54,835 bases of DNA from assembly GCF_001953865.1 (NCBI RefSeq), contig NZ_MQUQ01000044.1, positions 1-54,835 on the forward strand. Reading direction: 5' to 3'. The first letter of the stretch is position 1. Each line of letters opens with the position of its first letter. Both the position numbers and the translations under genes were made by a program. The notes under the pieces were generated by a model. The model was not told the DNA's origin, ran no database searches, and was given only the letters and a program-made list of their open reading frames with translations. The stretch is from Amycolatopsis coloradensis. Its GTDB lineage: Bacteria; Actinomycetota; Actinomycetes; Mycobacteriales; Pseudonocardiaceae. Shown here in pieces: positions 47,005-54,835 of this stretch.

Positions 47005-49615
47005 GGATCAACTCCGCGGTCCGGGCGGTGCGCACCGAGCGCATCGCGATCCAGCCCGCCAGTGCCACGACGAGCACACCGACGGCCAACACGGTCAGGG
47101 CGAACGGGGTCGGGTTGGGCAGCGCCGACCTCGGCGCGAGGAACGTCGCCGGATCGAAGCGCGGCACCGAAAGACCCGCGACCGAGATCCCGCAGGCGAC
47201 GCCGATGACCACGGCGAGCCCGCTGAGCGCGCCCAGTTCCATCAGGTGACTCGCGAGCAGGGCACGCGGGCGCATCCCCATCCTCAAGACCAGCGCCCCG
47301 GCCAGCGCGTTCTGGCGTCGGCGGACCTCGACCGCGACCAGCAGCGACAGCACCGCCACCGCACCGAGAACCGCTCCGAGCAGAGCCATGAACGAGAACG
47401 TCCAGGACACGAGATAGAACGGAAGCGCGTCGAGGGCGGACTCACGGGTGACGCGGTTGACCGCGGTGGCCACCCCCACGGAGGTCAGCGCATCGGTCAC
47501 CTGAGTCAGCGGGGCACCGGACAACACGCTCCACTTGGGCACGGCGCGCAGTTGCGCGGGGCTGAGTGACTCCCGGGAGATCACATATCCGGCCTTGGTG
47601 CCGATGATCGGGAACATCGGCAGTTCACCGATCGTCCTGGCGTCCGCGAGACCGGCGCCCAGCGCGGCTTTCTGGGCGGAGTCGTTCCCGACCCGGATCG
47701 CCGGGACACCGGTGCCGGGATTCGACAACTGCCCCAGGAGCCGTTCGACCTCGGCGCCGTCGAGCGGGCCGAGCGTGGCGGCGCGCCGGAAGGTCCGCGG
47801 ATCCACGACCAGCACGACACTGCCGGTGCCGGTCAGCTCGCCGACGATCGTGGTGTCGCCGCTGAGGTGAGGTGGCAGCTGGACCTTCCCGGTGCCGATG
47901 ACGCTTTCGGTGTCGACCCTGGTCTCGGCGCCGACGAAGATCGCCGACTTCGTGTGCAGCGCCTCCTCCTGTCCGCGCGCGATCCCGATCCCGGTCGCCA
48001 GCGTGCCGACGGCCAGCGTGCCGATCACGAGGACGCCGGTGACCGGCGCGCGGGCGCTGGCCAGTCGCCGGATCGCCATTTGCAGCGCGGGCCGTGACCA
48101 CAGCCGCGCGCGATGCGACGCGTGCAGGGCGAGCCAGGCCAGCCGGGCGGCGAGCAGGCCGACGGTGAGCACGACGAACACCGGATAGGTGAGGGCGAGC
48201 GGGTCGACCTGGGGGAGCGGATTGCCGACCCTCGACCCCTTGCCGTAGTCCACGAGCCGGTTCCAGCCGAGCAGTGCCACGCCGGCGGTGACCAGTTCCC
48301 ACGGGAAGATCGCCAGGAGCTTCACGCCCTTGGCACGGCCGGACCGGACCCGCCCGAGTTCGAACTCCCGGTGCGTGCGGACGGTGATCACGCCTGCCAG
48401 CAGGGCGAGCGAGACGAACAGGATCGCGGCCGCGACGAGCGATCCTTGCAGCAGCGCCCCGTCGTCCAGTTCACCTGGTGGTCCGTAGACCCCGAGCGAC
48501 AGGCGCGCGAGCAGCGCGCCCGCCGCGCCACCGACGACGATGGGCAGTCCGAGTTCGGCGACCGCGAGCGCCCCCAGCGCCCCCGGCGCGCTCCCGCGGG
48601 CGGACAGCAGCCTCAGCTGCGGATGCCGTCGCTGATACCACTGCAACGCGACGGTGCCGATCCCGGCGCAGCCGACCAGGATGCTGATGGCCGCGAGCGG
48701 CAGGATCGAGATCAGGACGTTCGACTCCGCCTGGTTGCTGATCGTCACGGAGCGCTCGAACGGCACCGACCCGATGATCGCGTCACCGAGGCCGCGGGCA
48801 CCCAGATCCGCCTTGACCTCGGCGATGAGTGCCTTGGAGCGTTCCAGCAGGTCCTCGGCTTCGCTCACGGTCTTGGGAGGAGCCTCGTAGAACGACATGT
48901 GCAGCGTGGCGATCGCGGGGACGCCCAGGGTGCGGACCGTGTCGTCGAACGTCTTCCCGTCGGGGGCGAACATGACCGAGTCGAGCGGGTCGTTGGCGAG
49001 CCTGCTCACGACGGCGTTCCGCTGCTGCGAGCACCACCAGCGCGGCGCGGGGTCAGCGAGGTCGCGGTACAGCCCGGTCACCGGAGGGAGCGGCGTGCCG
49101 TGAATGCTCGGTGTGACCCCGGCTTTGATCCCCTCCGCCTTGGCGACGACGGTGCCGAGCAAGAGCCCGGCGCCCACTGATCCGTCCGCCAGTTCGATAT
49201 GGCCCGGAACCGCCTGGTCCCGGTGGGCGATGGTGACCTTGTAGTTGGGGTCGCCGTTGAACTCGGTGCCGAAGAGGTACGGCGTGTAGCGGGAGGTGAC
49301 CGGCGTGCCGAAACCGTGCGCCGGAGCGTGACGGCGGACCGAATCGACGACCTGCGGAGCGACCGCGACGGGGACGTTGTCCTTGCTGAACACGGGCCCG
49401 TAGTAGTCCGGGCACGCGAGGCCGGATTGGTACGCCACGGCCGCGCCGCCCGCGGCCGAAGCCTGCAAAATGGCGGCGGTGCCGAGGAAACAGGCCAGCA
49501 ACGCGGTCACCGCCGCGATGATCAACGTCAGCGGGCTGCTCAATGCCGCCCGCGGAGCCGCTCGCCACGGCATTGTCACCCTGGGCCCGCCGGGAGCCCC
49601 CCACCTCACCCGCAT
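46997..49615 (-). CDS. FtsX-like ABC permease (large, duplicated)
   Basis: 872 aa with an ATG start. An N-terminal membrane anchor (LTLIIAAVTALLACFLGTAA) leads to a large extracellular domain (~50-280). Then come FtsX-type helices (ILISILPLAAISILVGCAGI, AVAELGLPIVVGGAAGALLA, LVAAAILFVSLALLAGVITV). A second extracellular domain (~540-720) is followed by the last FtsX block (FMALLGAVLGAVAVLSLLVA, GLAVVIGVACGISVAGLS, FALTVLAVGVLVVALAGWIA). This duplicated architecture is common in actinobacterial FtsX permeases. It is first in the operon with two ATPases, both overlapping. Confidence 0.92.
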   Translation of the reverse strand: MRVRWGAPGGPRVTMPWRAAPRAALSSPLTLIIAAVTALLACFLGTAAILQASAAGGAAVAYQSGLACPDYYGPVFSKDNVPVAVAPQVVDSVRRHAPAHGFGTPVTSRYTPYLFGTEFNGDPNYKVTIAHRDQAVPGHIELADGSVGAGLLLGTVVAKAEGIKAGVTPSIHGTPLPPVTGLYRDLADPAPRWWCSQQRNAVVSRLANDPLDSVMFAPDGKTFDDTVRTLGVPAIATLHMSFYEAPPKTVSEAEDLLERSKALIAEVKADLGARGLGDAIIGSVPFERSVTISNQAESNVLISILPLAAISILVGCAGIGTVALQWYQRRHPQLRLLSARGSAPGALGALAVAELGLPIVVGGAAGALLARLSLGVYGPPGELDDGALLQGSLVAAAILFVSLALLAGVITVRTHREFELGRVRSGRAKGVKLLAIFPWELVTAGVALLGWNRLVDYGKGSRVGNPLPQVDPLALTYPVFVVLTVGLLAARLAWLALHASHRARLWSRPALQMAIRRLASARAPVTGVLVIGTLAVGTLATGIGIARGQEEALHTKSAIFVGAETRVDTESVIGTGKVQLPPHLSGDTTIVGELTGTGSVVLVVDPRTFRRAATLGPLDGAEVERLLGQLSNPGTGVPAIRVGNDSAQKAALGAGLADARTIGELPMFPIIGTKAGYVISRESLSPAQLRAVPKWSVLSGAPLTQVTDALTSVGVATAVNRVTRESALDALPFYLVSWTFSFMALLGAVLGAVAVLSLLVAVEVRRRQNALAGALVLRMGMRPRALLASHLMELGALSGLAVVIGVACGISVAGLSVPRFDPATFLAPRSALPNPTPFALTVLAVGVLVVALAGWIAMRSVRTARTAELIRA

Positions 49616-49720
49616 GGATACGCACGCTACCGGTCAGGACGGCCGCGCGACAGAAAGAAGTCACTGTTTGTTGTCGACGTGAAGTAAGGCATGGTCCATT
49701 GCGGTGATGCGGGTACCCGG

Positions 49721-52700
49721 CTACTGACTATCTGTCACCAGTTGATCGATCGAGGCCGCCGCGCCGGTCTCGACCTCTTGGGCGAAAGCGGTTTCTCCGA
49801 GCGCCGAGACGATGACGCCGGTGATCCGGTCGACGTCACCGCGTTCGGCCTTCGGCAGGGGAGCACCCGCGGATTCCCGGGAGGCCGCCGCGGCGCCCAG
49901 CAACCGCGCGGCCTGGCGATACGAGCCGGCGGCCGACTCCGCCCCGGCAAGGCCCTCCAGGCCGAGCGCGATCGCGCGAGGATCCTCGCCGTGGCGAGCG
50001 ATCGCGAGGCCGTCCTGCTGGAGCCGCTTCGCCTTCGCCGCGTCTCCTCGCAGCTCGGCGATGAACCCGAGCTCGGCGAGGATCAGGGTGCTGCCCGCTT
50101 CGGACTCCACCCGGCTATGCCAGTCCAGAATGGACAACAGCCGCCGTTCAGCCTCCTCGAACAGCCCCTGGCGTCGCGCGCCGAGCGCGAGCCCGGTTTC
50201 GGCATAGACCTCGCCGGGTTTGAAGCTGTGCTCGACGGCCAACGCCTTGGCTCGCTCGTGGAACTCCTTCGCCTCTTCGAAATCGCCGGTGAGCAGTGCT
50301 GTCCGGCCGAGCCAGGACAGTTTGTAGGCGACCTCCGGCCACAGCTCCAGCTCCTCCGCGCGGCGAAGGCTTTCCCGGTGGACCCGGGCGGCGTGGTCGT
50401 AATCCCCGGCGATCGAGGCCAGCATGCCGATGACGAACGACGCTTGCAACCAGCCCCAGCGTTCGCCCAGCCCGTCGAAGATCCCGGCGCTCTGCGCGGC
50501 GATCCGGCCACCGCCGGTGAGGTCACCGCCGGAGATCAGGTGGCTCGCCCGATCGCTCAGCGCGGCCGCCGCACTCCAGTCGTCGCCGATGTCACGGGCG
50601 GTTTCCAGCGCGCCGAGCGTGAGTTTCTCCGCCCGGCACAGATCGCCGACCGTGGACCACGCGTAGCCGAGGAACCACAGTGCCCGGGCCCGTGCGACGG
50701 GCTCGGCGATGCCCCATACGGCTTCCTCCACCGCACCCTCGACACCGGTGCCGTCGAGCACGGCGATGCCCGTGCGCCAGGCGAGAGCCTGCGCGCGCTC
50801 GTCGCCGCCGATTCCGGTGTCGAGCACCAGGTTCAGGGAGCGCCGGGCCTCGGTGAGCCGTCCGCGGAGGAACCAGAACCACGTCGTCGCGTTAACCAGC
50901 CGCACCGCGAGCCGGTGTTCGCCTTGCCTCAGCAGGGTTTCCAGCGCACGCCGGGTGTTGACCCCTTCGGTGTCGAGCCGGTCGAGCCAGCGCCGTTGTT
51001 CCCTGCCCCGCAGTCCCGCGTCGCCGCGTTCGGCCAGTTCGACGTGGAATCGGGCGTGCCGCAGGGACAAGTAGTCGAGTTCACCCGCTTTTCCGGCGTG
51101 TTCCAGCGCATACGCCGCGACCGACTCCAGCAGGCGGAACCGCGGTTCGCCCGTCCTGCCCGGCCTGCTGACCACCAGAGACCTGTCGACCAGCCGGGAC
51201 AGCAGATCCAGGACCTCGCCGGAAGCGATCTCACCACCCGCGCAAACCGACTCGGCGGCGTCGAGACCGCAGCCCTCGGCATGGACGGCGAGCCTGCGCA
51301 ACACGATCTGCTCGGCCTCGCTCAGCAGGCTCCAGCTCCAGTCGATCATCGCGCGGAGGGTCTGCTGACGGCGCGGCCCGCCCCTCCTGCCCGAGGACAG
51401 CAGGCCGAACCGGTCATCGAGGCGGGTGAGGAGTTCGCGCACGCCGAGCGTCCGGACCCGGGTGGCGGCGAGTTCGAGCGCCAGCGGGATCCCGTCGAGC
51501 GTGCGGCAGATCCTGGCGACCGCGGTCGCGTTCTTCTCATCCAGCGTGAATCCCGGGGCGGCCGCCGCGGCCCGGGCGGCGAACAGCCGGACGGCGCTCG
51601 ATTCCCGCACCGCGGCGAAATCGGCCTGCTCGGGCAGGTCGAGCGGCGGGACCGCCCAGACGGTCTCACCGGGCAGCCCGAGCGGCTCCTGGCTGGTGGC
51701 GAGCACCCGCAGGCGTGGCGCCGCCGAAAGCAGCCGCTCCACCAGCGCCGCGACCGGCTCGACGATTTGCTCGCAGTTGTCCAGGACGAGCAGGATCTCC
51801 TTGTCACGCAAGGCATCGGCCAACGACCGGGTCGGTGACTTCGCCGAGGTAACCTCCTCCCGGAGGTCCAGCGCGGCCGTCAGGACGACGGCGACCAGGT
51901 CTTCCGGCGGGCAGGTCGGGCATTCGACGTTGTCCAGGCCTGCCAGTTCGACCAGCCAGGTGCCGTCGGCCATCGCGAGCTTCGACGCGGCCTCGATGGC
52001 AAGGCGGGTCTTGCCCACCCCGCCCGGTCCGGTGAGGGTGACCAGCCGCGCGTCGGTGACGAGCGCGCCGACCTCCTTGACCGCCGTCGTCCGGCCGACC
52101 AGTTCGGTCAGTGCCTCAGGCAGGTTCCCGCGTACCGGACCGGCGGCACGGACGGGTTCGAGATCGGGGCTGCGGGTGAGGATCGCCTGGTGCAGCGCCG
52201 CGAGGTCCGGCCCTGGTTCGAGACCGGATTCATCCCGCAGCCTCGCCCGCAGTTCGGCGTAGGTTTCGAGCGCCTCGCTGTGCCGCCCGGCGGCGTACAA
52301 CGCCCGCATCAGCAGGCCGCGAAGCCGCTCCCGGAGCGGATGCCGCGAGACCAGACCGGCCAGCTCCCCGGTGAGGACGCCGTGTTCGCCGAGCGCCAGC
52401 CTGGCCTCGGCCCGCTCCTCTTCGGCGAGCAGCCGTTCCTCTTCCAACCGCTGCGCCGCGGCCACGGCGAACGGCTCGTCCTCGAACCCGGCGTACGCGG
52501 GCCCTCGCCACAACGCGAGCGCGTCCGCCAGCAGCGCGGCGCGAGCACGCGGATCGACGGTGGCGCGGGCGCGGGCGGTGAGCGTGCGGAACCGGTCGAC
52601 GTCCAGGTCGCCGGGCTCGACGGCGAGGACGTAGCCGGCGGGCTGGTGGGTCACGATTTCGCGGGCGCCCGGTTCGGCCCGCTCGAGGGTGCGGCGCAGC

Positions 52701-52906
52701 TGGGAGACCTTGGTCTGCAAGGTGTTGCCCGGGTTGCCCGGCGGATGCTCGCCCCACAGGTCGTCGGTCAGCGACGACACGGCCGCCGCCCTGCCCTCCC
52801 TGCTCAGCAGGCCGGCGAGCAGAAGACGGACCTTCGCTTCGGGCACGACGACGGGCTCGCCGGCGGTCGTCCACACGGCGAGTGGTCCCAGCACTCCGAA
52901 ACGCAC
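49721..52906 (-). CDS. AfsR/SARP-type multidomain transcriptional regulator
   Basis: 1061 aa. I chose the GTG at 52906 (VRFGVLGPLAVW), the usual SARP start. Residues ~1-95 form an OmpR-like winged helix (VPEAKVRLLLAGLLSREGRA, DDLWGEHPPGNPGNTLQTKV, SQLRRTLE) and ~100-250 the bacterial transcriptional activation domain (ALWRGPAYAGFEDEPF, RLRGLLMRALYAAGRHSEAL, YAELRARLRDESGLEPGP). Residues ~270-570 form NB-ARC with P-loop LTGPGGVGKTRLAIE, LLVLDNCEQIV and GLPGETVWAVPPL. TPR-type helical repeats run to the end. SARP regulators activate secondary metabolite genes. No typical cluster adjoins; the divergent imine-reductase pair is the obvious candidate target. Confidence 0.93.
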   Translation of the reverse strand: MRFGVLGPLAVWTTAGEPVVVPEAKVRLLLAGLLSREGRAAAVSSLTDDLWGEHPPGNPGNTLQTKVSQLRRTLERAEPGAREIVTHQPAGYVLAVEPGDLDVDRFRTLTARARATVDPRARAALLADALALWRGPAYAGFEDEPFAVAAAQRLEEERLLAEEERAEARLALGEHGVLTGELAGLVSRHPLRERLRGLLMRALYAAGRHSEALETYAELRARLRDESGLEPGPDLAALHQAILTRSPDLEPVRAAGPVRGNLPEALTELVGRTTAVKEVGALVTDARLVTLTGPGGVGKTRLAIEAASKLAMADGTWLVELAGLDNVECPTCPPEDLVAVVLTAALDLREEVTSAKSPTRSLADALRDKEILLVLDNCEQIVEPVAALVERLLSAAPRLRVLATSQEPLGLPGETVWAVPPLDLPEQADFAAVRESSAVRLFAARAAAAAPGFTLDEKNATAVARICRTLDGIPLALELAATRVRTLGVRELLTRLDDRFGLLSSGRRGGPRRQQTLRAMIDWSWSLLSEAEQIVLRRLAVHAEGCGLDAAESVCAGGEIASGEVLDLLSRLVDRSLVVSRPGRTGEPRFRLLESVAAYALEHAGKAGELDYLSLRHARFHVELAERGDAGLRGREQRRWLDRLDTEGVNTRRALETLLRQGEHRLAVRLVNATTWFWFLRGRLTEARRSLNLVLDTGIGGDERAQALAWRTGIAVLDGTGVEGAVEEAVWGIAEPVARARALWFLGYAWSTVGDLCRAEKLTLGALETARDIGDDWSAAAALSDRASHLISGGDLTGGGRIAAQSAGIFDGLGERWGWLQASFVIGMLASIAGDYDHAARVHRESLRRAEELELWPEVAYKLSWLGRTALLTGDFEEAKEFHERAKALAVEHSFKPGEVYAETGLALGARRQGLFEEAERRLLSILDWHSRVESEAGSTLILAELGFIAELRGDAAKAKRLQQDGLAIARHGEDPRAIALGLEGLAGAESAAGSYRQAARLLGAAAASRESAGAPLPKAERGDVDRITGVIVSALGETAFAQEVETGAAASIDQLVTDSQ

Positions 52907-53001
52907 GAAACCGACGTTAGCGCGGACCACCGACAATCCCGTGCGCGAGGCCGTGCGCGGACCCGCAGCGATCCGTGCGCGGAGGGCGTCACGGTGGTCC
53001 C

Positions 53002-53877
53002 ATGACCGAACACGGCAAGACCCCGGTGACGGTACTGGGACTGGGCGCGATGGGAACCGCGCTCGCAGAGGCACTACTGGCCGCGGGGCATCCGGTGACC
53101 GCGTGGAACCGGACCGCGAGCCGCGCCGAGGGCGTGGCGGCGAAGGGAGCTTCGGTCGCTTCGAACGTGGCCGAGGCCCTCGCGGCGAACGAGATCGTGA
53201 TCGCCTGCCTGCTCGACTACGACTCGGTGCACGAGGTCCTCGACCCGGCCGCGGCCGGGCTCGCTGGACGGCAGCTGATCAACCTGACCAACGGCACCCC
53301 CGGCCAGGCACGCGAAATGGCCGCCTGGGCCGAAGACCTGGGCGCGGCGTACCTCGACGGCGGGATCATGGCCGTTCCGCCGATGATCGGTTCGCCCGAG
53401 GCGTTCGTCTTCTACAGCGGCTCGGGCACGGTCTTCGGCCGGGCCCGCACCGCACTCGACGCCTTCGGCGGCACCAACTATCTCGGGGCCGATCCCGGGC
53501 TGGCGCCGCTGTACGACATCGCGCTGCTCAGCGGGATGTACGGGCACTTCATCGGCGTCATCCAGGCCTTCACCCTCGTCGGCTCCACCGGAGCCAAAGC
53601 GAGGGAGTTCGCTCCGCTGCTTCGCGGCTGGATGGACGCGATGAGCGGCTTCCTGGAGCGCGCGGCCGAGCAGATCGACGACGGCGACTACGGGACCGAC
53701 GTCGTGTCGAACCTCGCGATGCAGGCCGCGGCCTTCCCGAATCTGGCGAAGGCCGCGGAGGAACAGGGTGTCAGCGCCGAGTTGCTCGCACCGCTCCAGC
53801 CACTGATGGACAAACGAGTCGCCGACGGACACGGCGCCGAGGACCTGATCGGCATCATCGAACTCCTCAAGAAGTAA
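53002..53877 (+). CDS. Imine-reductase-like NADP-dependent oxidoreductase (first of tandem pair)
   Basis: 291 aa from the ATG at 53002. Rossmann domain VTVLGLGAMGTALAEALLAA, GHPVTAWNRTASRAEGV, then LINLTNGTPGQAREMAAWAE. The C-terminal helical domain is of RedAm type (DIALLSGMYGHFIGVIQAFT, ADGHGAEDLIGIIELLK). This is the pattern of imine reductases and reductive aminases. It is divergent from the AfsR-like gene and 9 bases before its paralogue. The natural substrate is unknown and probably a cyclic imine. Confidence 0.9.
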   Translation: MTEHGKTPVTVLGLGAMGTALAEALLAAGHPVTAWNRTASRAEGVAAKGASVASNVAEALAANEIVIACLLDYDSVHEVLDPAAAGLAGRQLINLTNGTPGQAREMAAWAEDLGAAYLDGGIMAVPPMIGSPEAFVFYSGSGTVFGRARTALDAFGGTNYLGADPGLAPLYDIALLSGMYGHFIGVIQAFTLVGSTGAKAREFAPLLRGWMDAMSGFLERAAEQIDDGDYGTDVVSNLAMQAAAFPNLAKAAEEQGVSAELLAPLQPLMDKRVADGHGAEDLIGIIELLKK

Positions 53878-53886
53878 GGAAACACA

Positions 53887-54747
53887 ATGATCACACTGAT
53901 CGGGCTCGGTCCGATGGGACAGGCCATGGTCCGGGTACTCCTGGAGAACGGCCACGGAGTGACCGTCTGGAACCGCACCGCCGCCCGCGCGGACGGTGTC
54001 ATGGCGGCCGGTGCCGTTCGCGCCGAGACGCCGGCGGACGCGGTGGCGGCGTCGGAGCTGGTGCTGCTGAGCCTCACCGACTACGCGGCGATGTACGACA
54101 TCCTCGGCAGGGCCGGGGAAACGTTGGCGGGCAAGGTAATCGTCAATCTCAGCTCGGACACGCCGGAGAAGACCCGCGAAGCCGCCGACTGGGTCAAGGC
54201 CCGCGGCGGGCAGTTCCTCGCGGGTGGCGTCATGGTGCCCGCCCCGATGGTGGGCAAGGAAGACGCGTACGTCTTCTACAGCGGCCCCACCGACGTGTTC
54301 GACAAGTACCGGGACATCCTGGCGCTGATCGGCCGGCCGGACTTCCTCGGCGAAGACGTCCGGCTGGCGCAGCTGTTCTACCAGGCGCAGCTGGACATCT
54401 TCCTGAACTCGCTCTCGGTGTTCCTGCACGCGAGCGCGCTCATCCGCTCGGCAGGGGTCCCCGTCGAGAAGTTCCTCCCGTACGCCAAGGACCTTTTCGC
54501 GACGATGGGCTTCTACCTGGACGCCGCGGCGGAACAGGTCGAGAAGGGCGAGCACCCCGGCGACGAGGCCGACGTGACGATGATGGGCGCGACCGCCGAC
54601 CACATCGTGCAGGCGAGCCGGGACGCCGGGATCGACGTCGTCCTGCCGGAGGCGATCAAGTCGCACTACGACCGGGCGATCGCCGCGGGACACGGGCGCA
54701 GCTCGTGGACCAGCCTCTTCGAGGTCATCAAGGCCGACCGCAAGTAG
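53887..54747 (+). CDS. Imine-reductase-like NADP-dependent oxidoreductase (second of tandem pair)
   Basis: 286 aa with an AAGGAA ribosome-binding site. The layout is the same as the preceding gene: MITLIGLGPMGQAMVRVLLE, NGHGVTVWNRTAARADGV, LVLLSLTDYAAMYDILGRAG, VIVNLSSDTPEKTREAADWV, then a helical C-terminal domain (LDIFLNSLSVFLHASALIRS, MMGATADHIVQASRDAG, AIAAGHGRSSWTSLFEVI). It is clearly related to, but not nearly identical with, the upstream gene and the gene at 26778. It is co-transcribed with the first copy, so a heterodimer or two substrates are possible. Confidence 0.92.
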   Translation: MITLIGLGPMGQAMVRVLLENGHGVTVWNRTAARADGVMAAGAVRAETPADAVAASELVLLSLTDYAAMYDILGRAGETLAGKVIVNLSSDTPEKTREAADWVKARGGQFLAGGVMVPAPMVGKEDAYVFYSGPTDVFDKYRDILALIGRPDFLGEDVRLAQLFYQAQLDIFLNSLSVFLHASALIRSAGVPVEKFLPYAKDLFATMGFYLDAAAEQVEKGEHPGDEADVTMMGATADHIVQASRDAGIDVVLPEAIKSHYDRAIAAGHGRSSWTSLFEVIKADRK

Positions 54748-54791
54748 TCCTCTGGTGGCGATGGCGGCCTCCTCGTGATTGGCCGGTGGCC

Positions 54792-54835
54792 GTGTCGCGA
54801 AAGCCACTTTCGGGACACCTGATGTCCCGAAAGTG
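54792..54835. repeat. Family B palindrome, copy 2 (cut by window end)
   Basis: The left arm GTGTCGCGAAAGCCACTTTC+G equals 36833-36853. The loop ends TGATGTCC, as in the first copy. The right arm starts CGAAAGTG and leaves the window. It lies 45 bases after the imine-reductase stop. Its loop is itself palindromic (GGACA-N5-TGTCC). Confidence 0.65.

Noticed and set aside
53074..54807. Minus-strand open frame opposite the two imine-reductase-like genes
   Set aside because: Shadow of two intact Rossmann-fold genes.
1..54835. CRISPR arrays, rRNA, tRNA and intact insertion sequences
   Set aside because: None seen: no regularly spaced long repeats beyond the short iterons, no cloverleaf, no complete transposase.

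Overview
The window reads as the chromosome of a high-GC actinomycete, most likely Amycolatopsis or another Pseudonocardiaceae. The grounds are very high GC with strong third-position bias, frequent GTG starts, XRE/DUF5753 plus DUF397 regulator pairs, an F420-type LLM oxidoreductase, an AfsR/SARP-type regulator, DUF5703, and large secreted GH92 and tannase-family enzymes. No rRNA, tRNA, CRISPR array or intact insertion sequence was seen. The species call is inference.

Bases 1-8200 look like a decayed accessory island. They hold an orphan protein with a possible pPIWI-associated nuclease-like domain, a broken tyrosine integrase, a HEPN-like fragment, a GNAT acetyltransferase interrupted by an amber codon, an AraC remnant, and a short gene present as two decayed inverted copies. 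Among these sit apparently intact genes: an AraC regulator, a secreted four-cysteine protein, a membrane-anchored lipoprotein, a coiled-coil membrane protein and an unknown protein.

Bases 8208-19077 look like ordinary chromosome. In order they are an M20 peptidase coupled to an alpha/beta hydrolase, an ArsR-SRPBCC pair, a DUF5703 gene with a propeller lipoprotein, an aldo/keto reductase, an LLM oxidoreductase coupled to uppP, a histidine phosphatase and an M3 metallopeptidase. Bases 19291-22783 carry PAP2, a beta-helix protein and a TetR regulator, bracketed by two near-identical promoter/operator palindromes.

Bases 22919-26375 are the most unusual part. A DUF397/XRE pair is read away from four 15-bp iterons. 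On the other side of the iterons lie a 22-codon ORF with a very strong ribosome-binding site and a fused RiPP-recognition-element/ThiF E1-like enzyme. A second XRE/DUF5753 gene converges on the enzyme with no gap, and its own upstream region carries a duplicated operator. This could be a minimal peptide-modification (RiPP-like) locus.

Bases 26442-36725 hold a small membrane protein, an imine-reductase-like gene with its MerR regulator, mdh, a MarR pseudogene, tandem DUF4360 secreted proteins, and a GH92-FUSC operon. Bases 37353-45627 hold a serine hydrolase, an MFS remnant, a second, secreted GH92 enzyme and a tannase/feruloyl-esterase family protein. Bases 45650-54747 hold a two-ATPase FtsX-type ABC system, a large AfsR-like regulator and a divergent pair of imine-reductase-like genes.

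Several families of long perfect palindromes sit between genes, mostly at 3' ends, and probably act as terminators or as genome-specific dispersed repeats.
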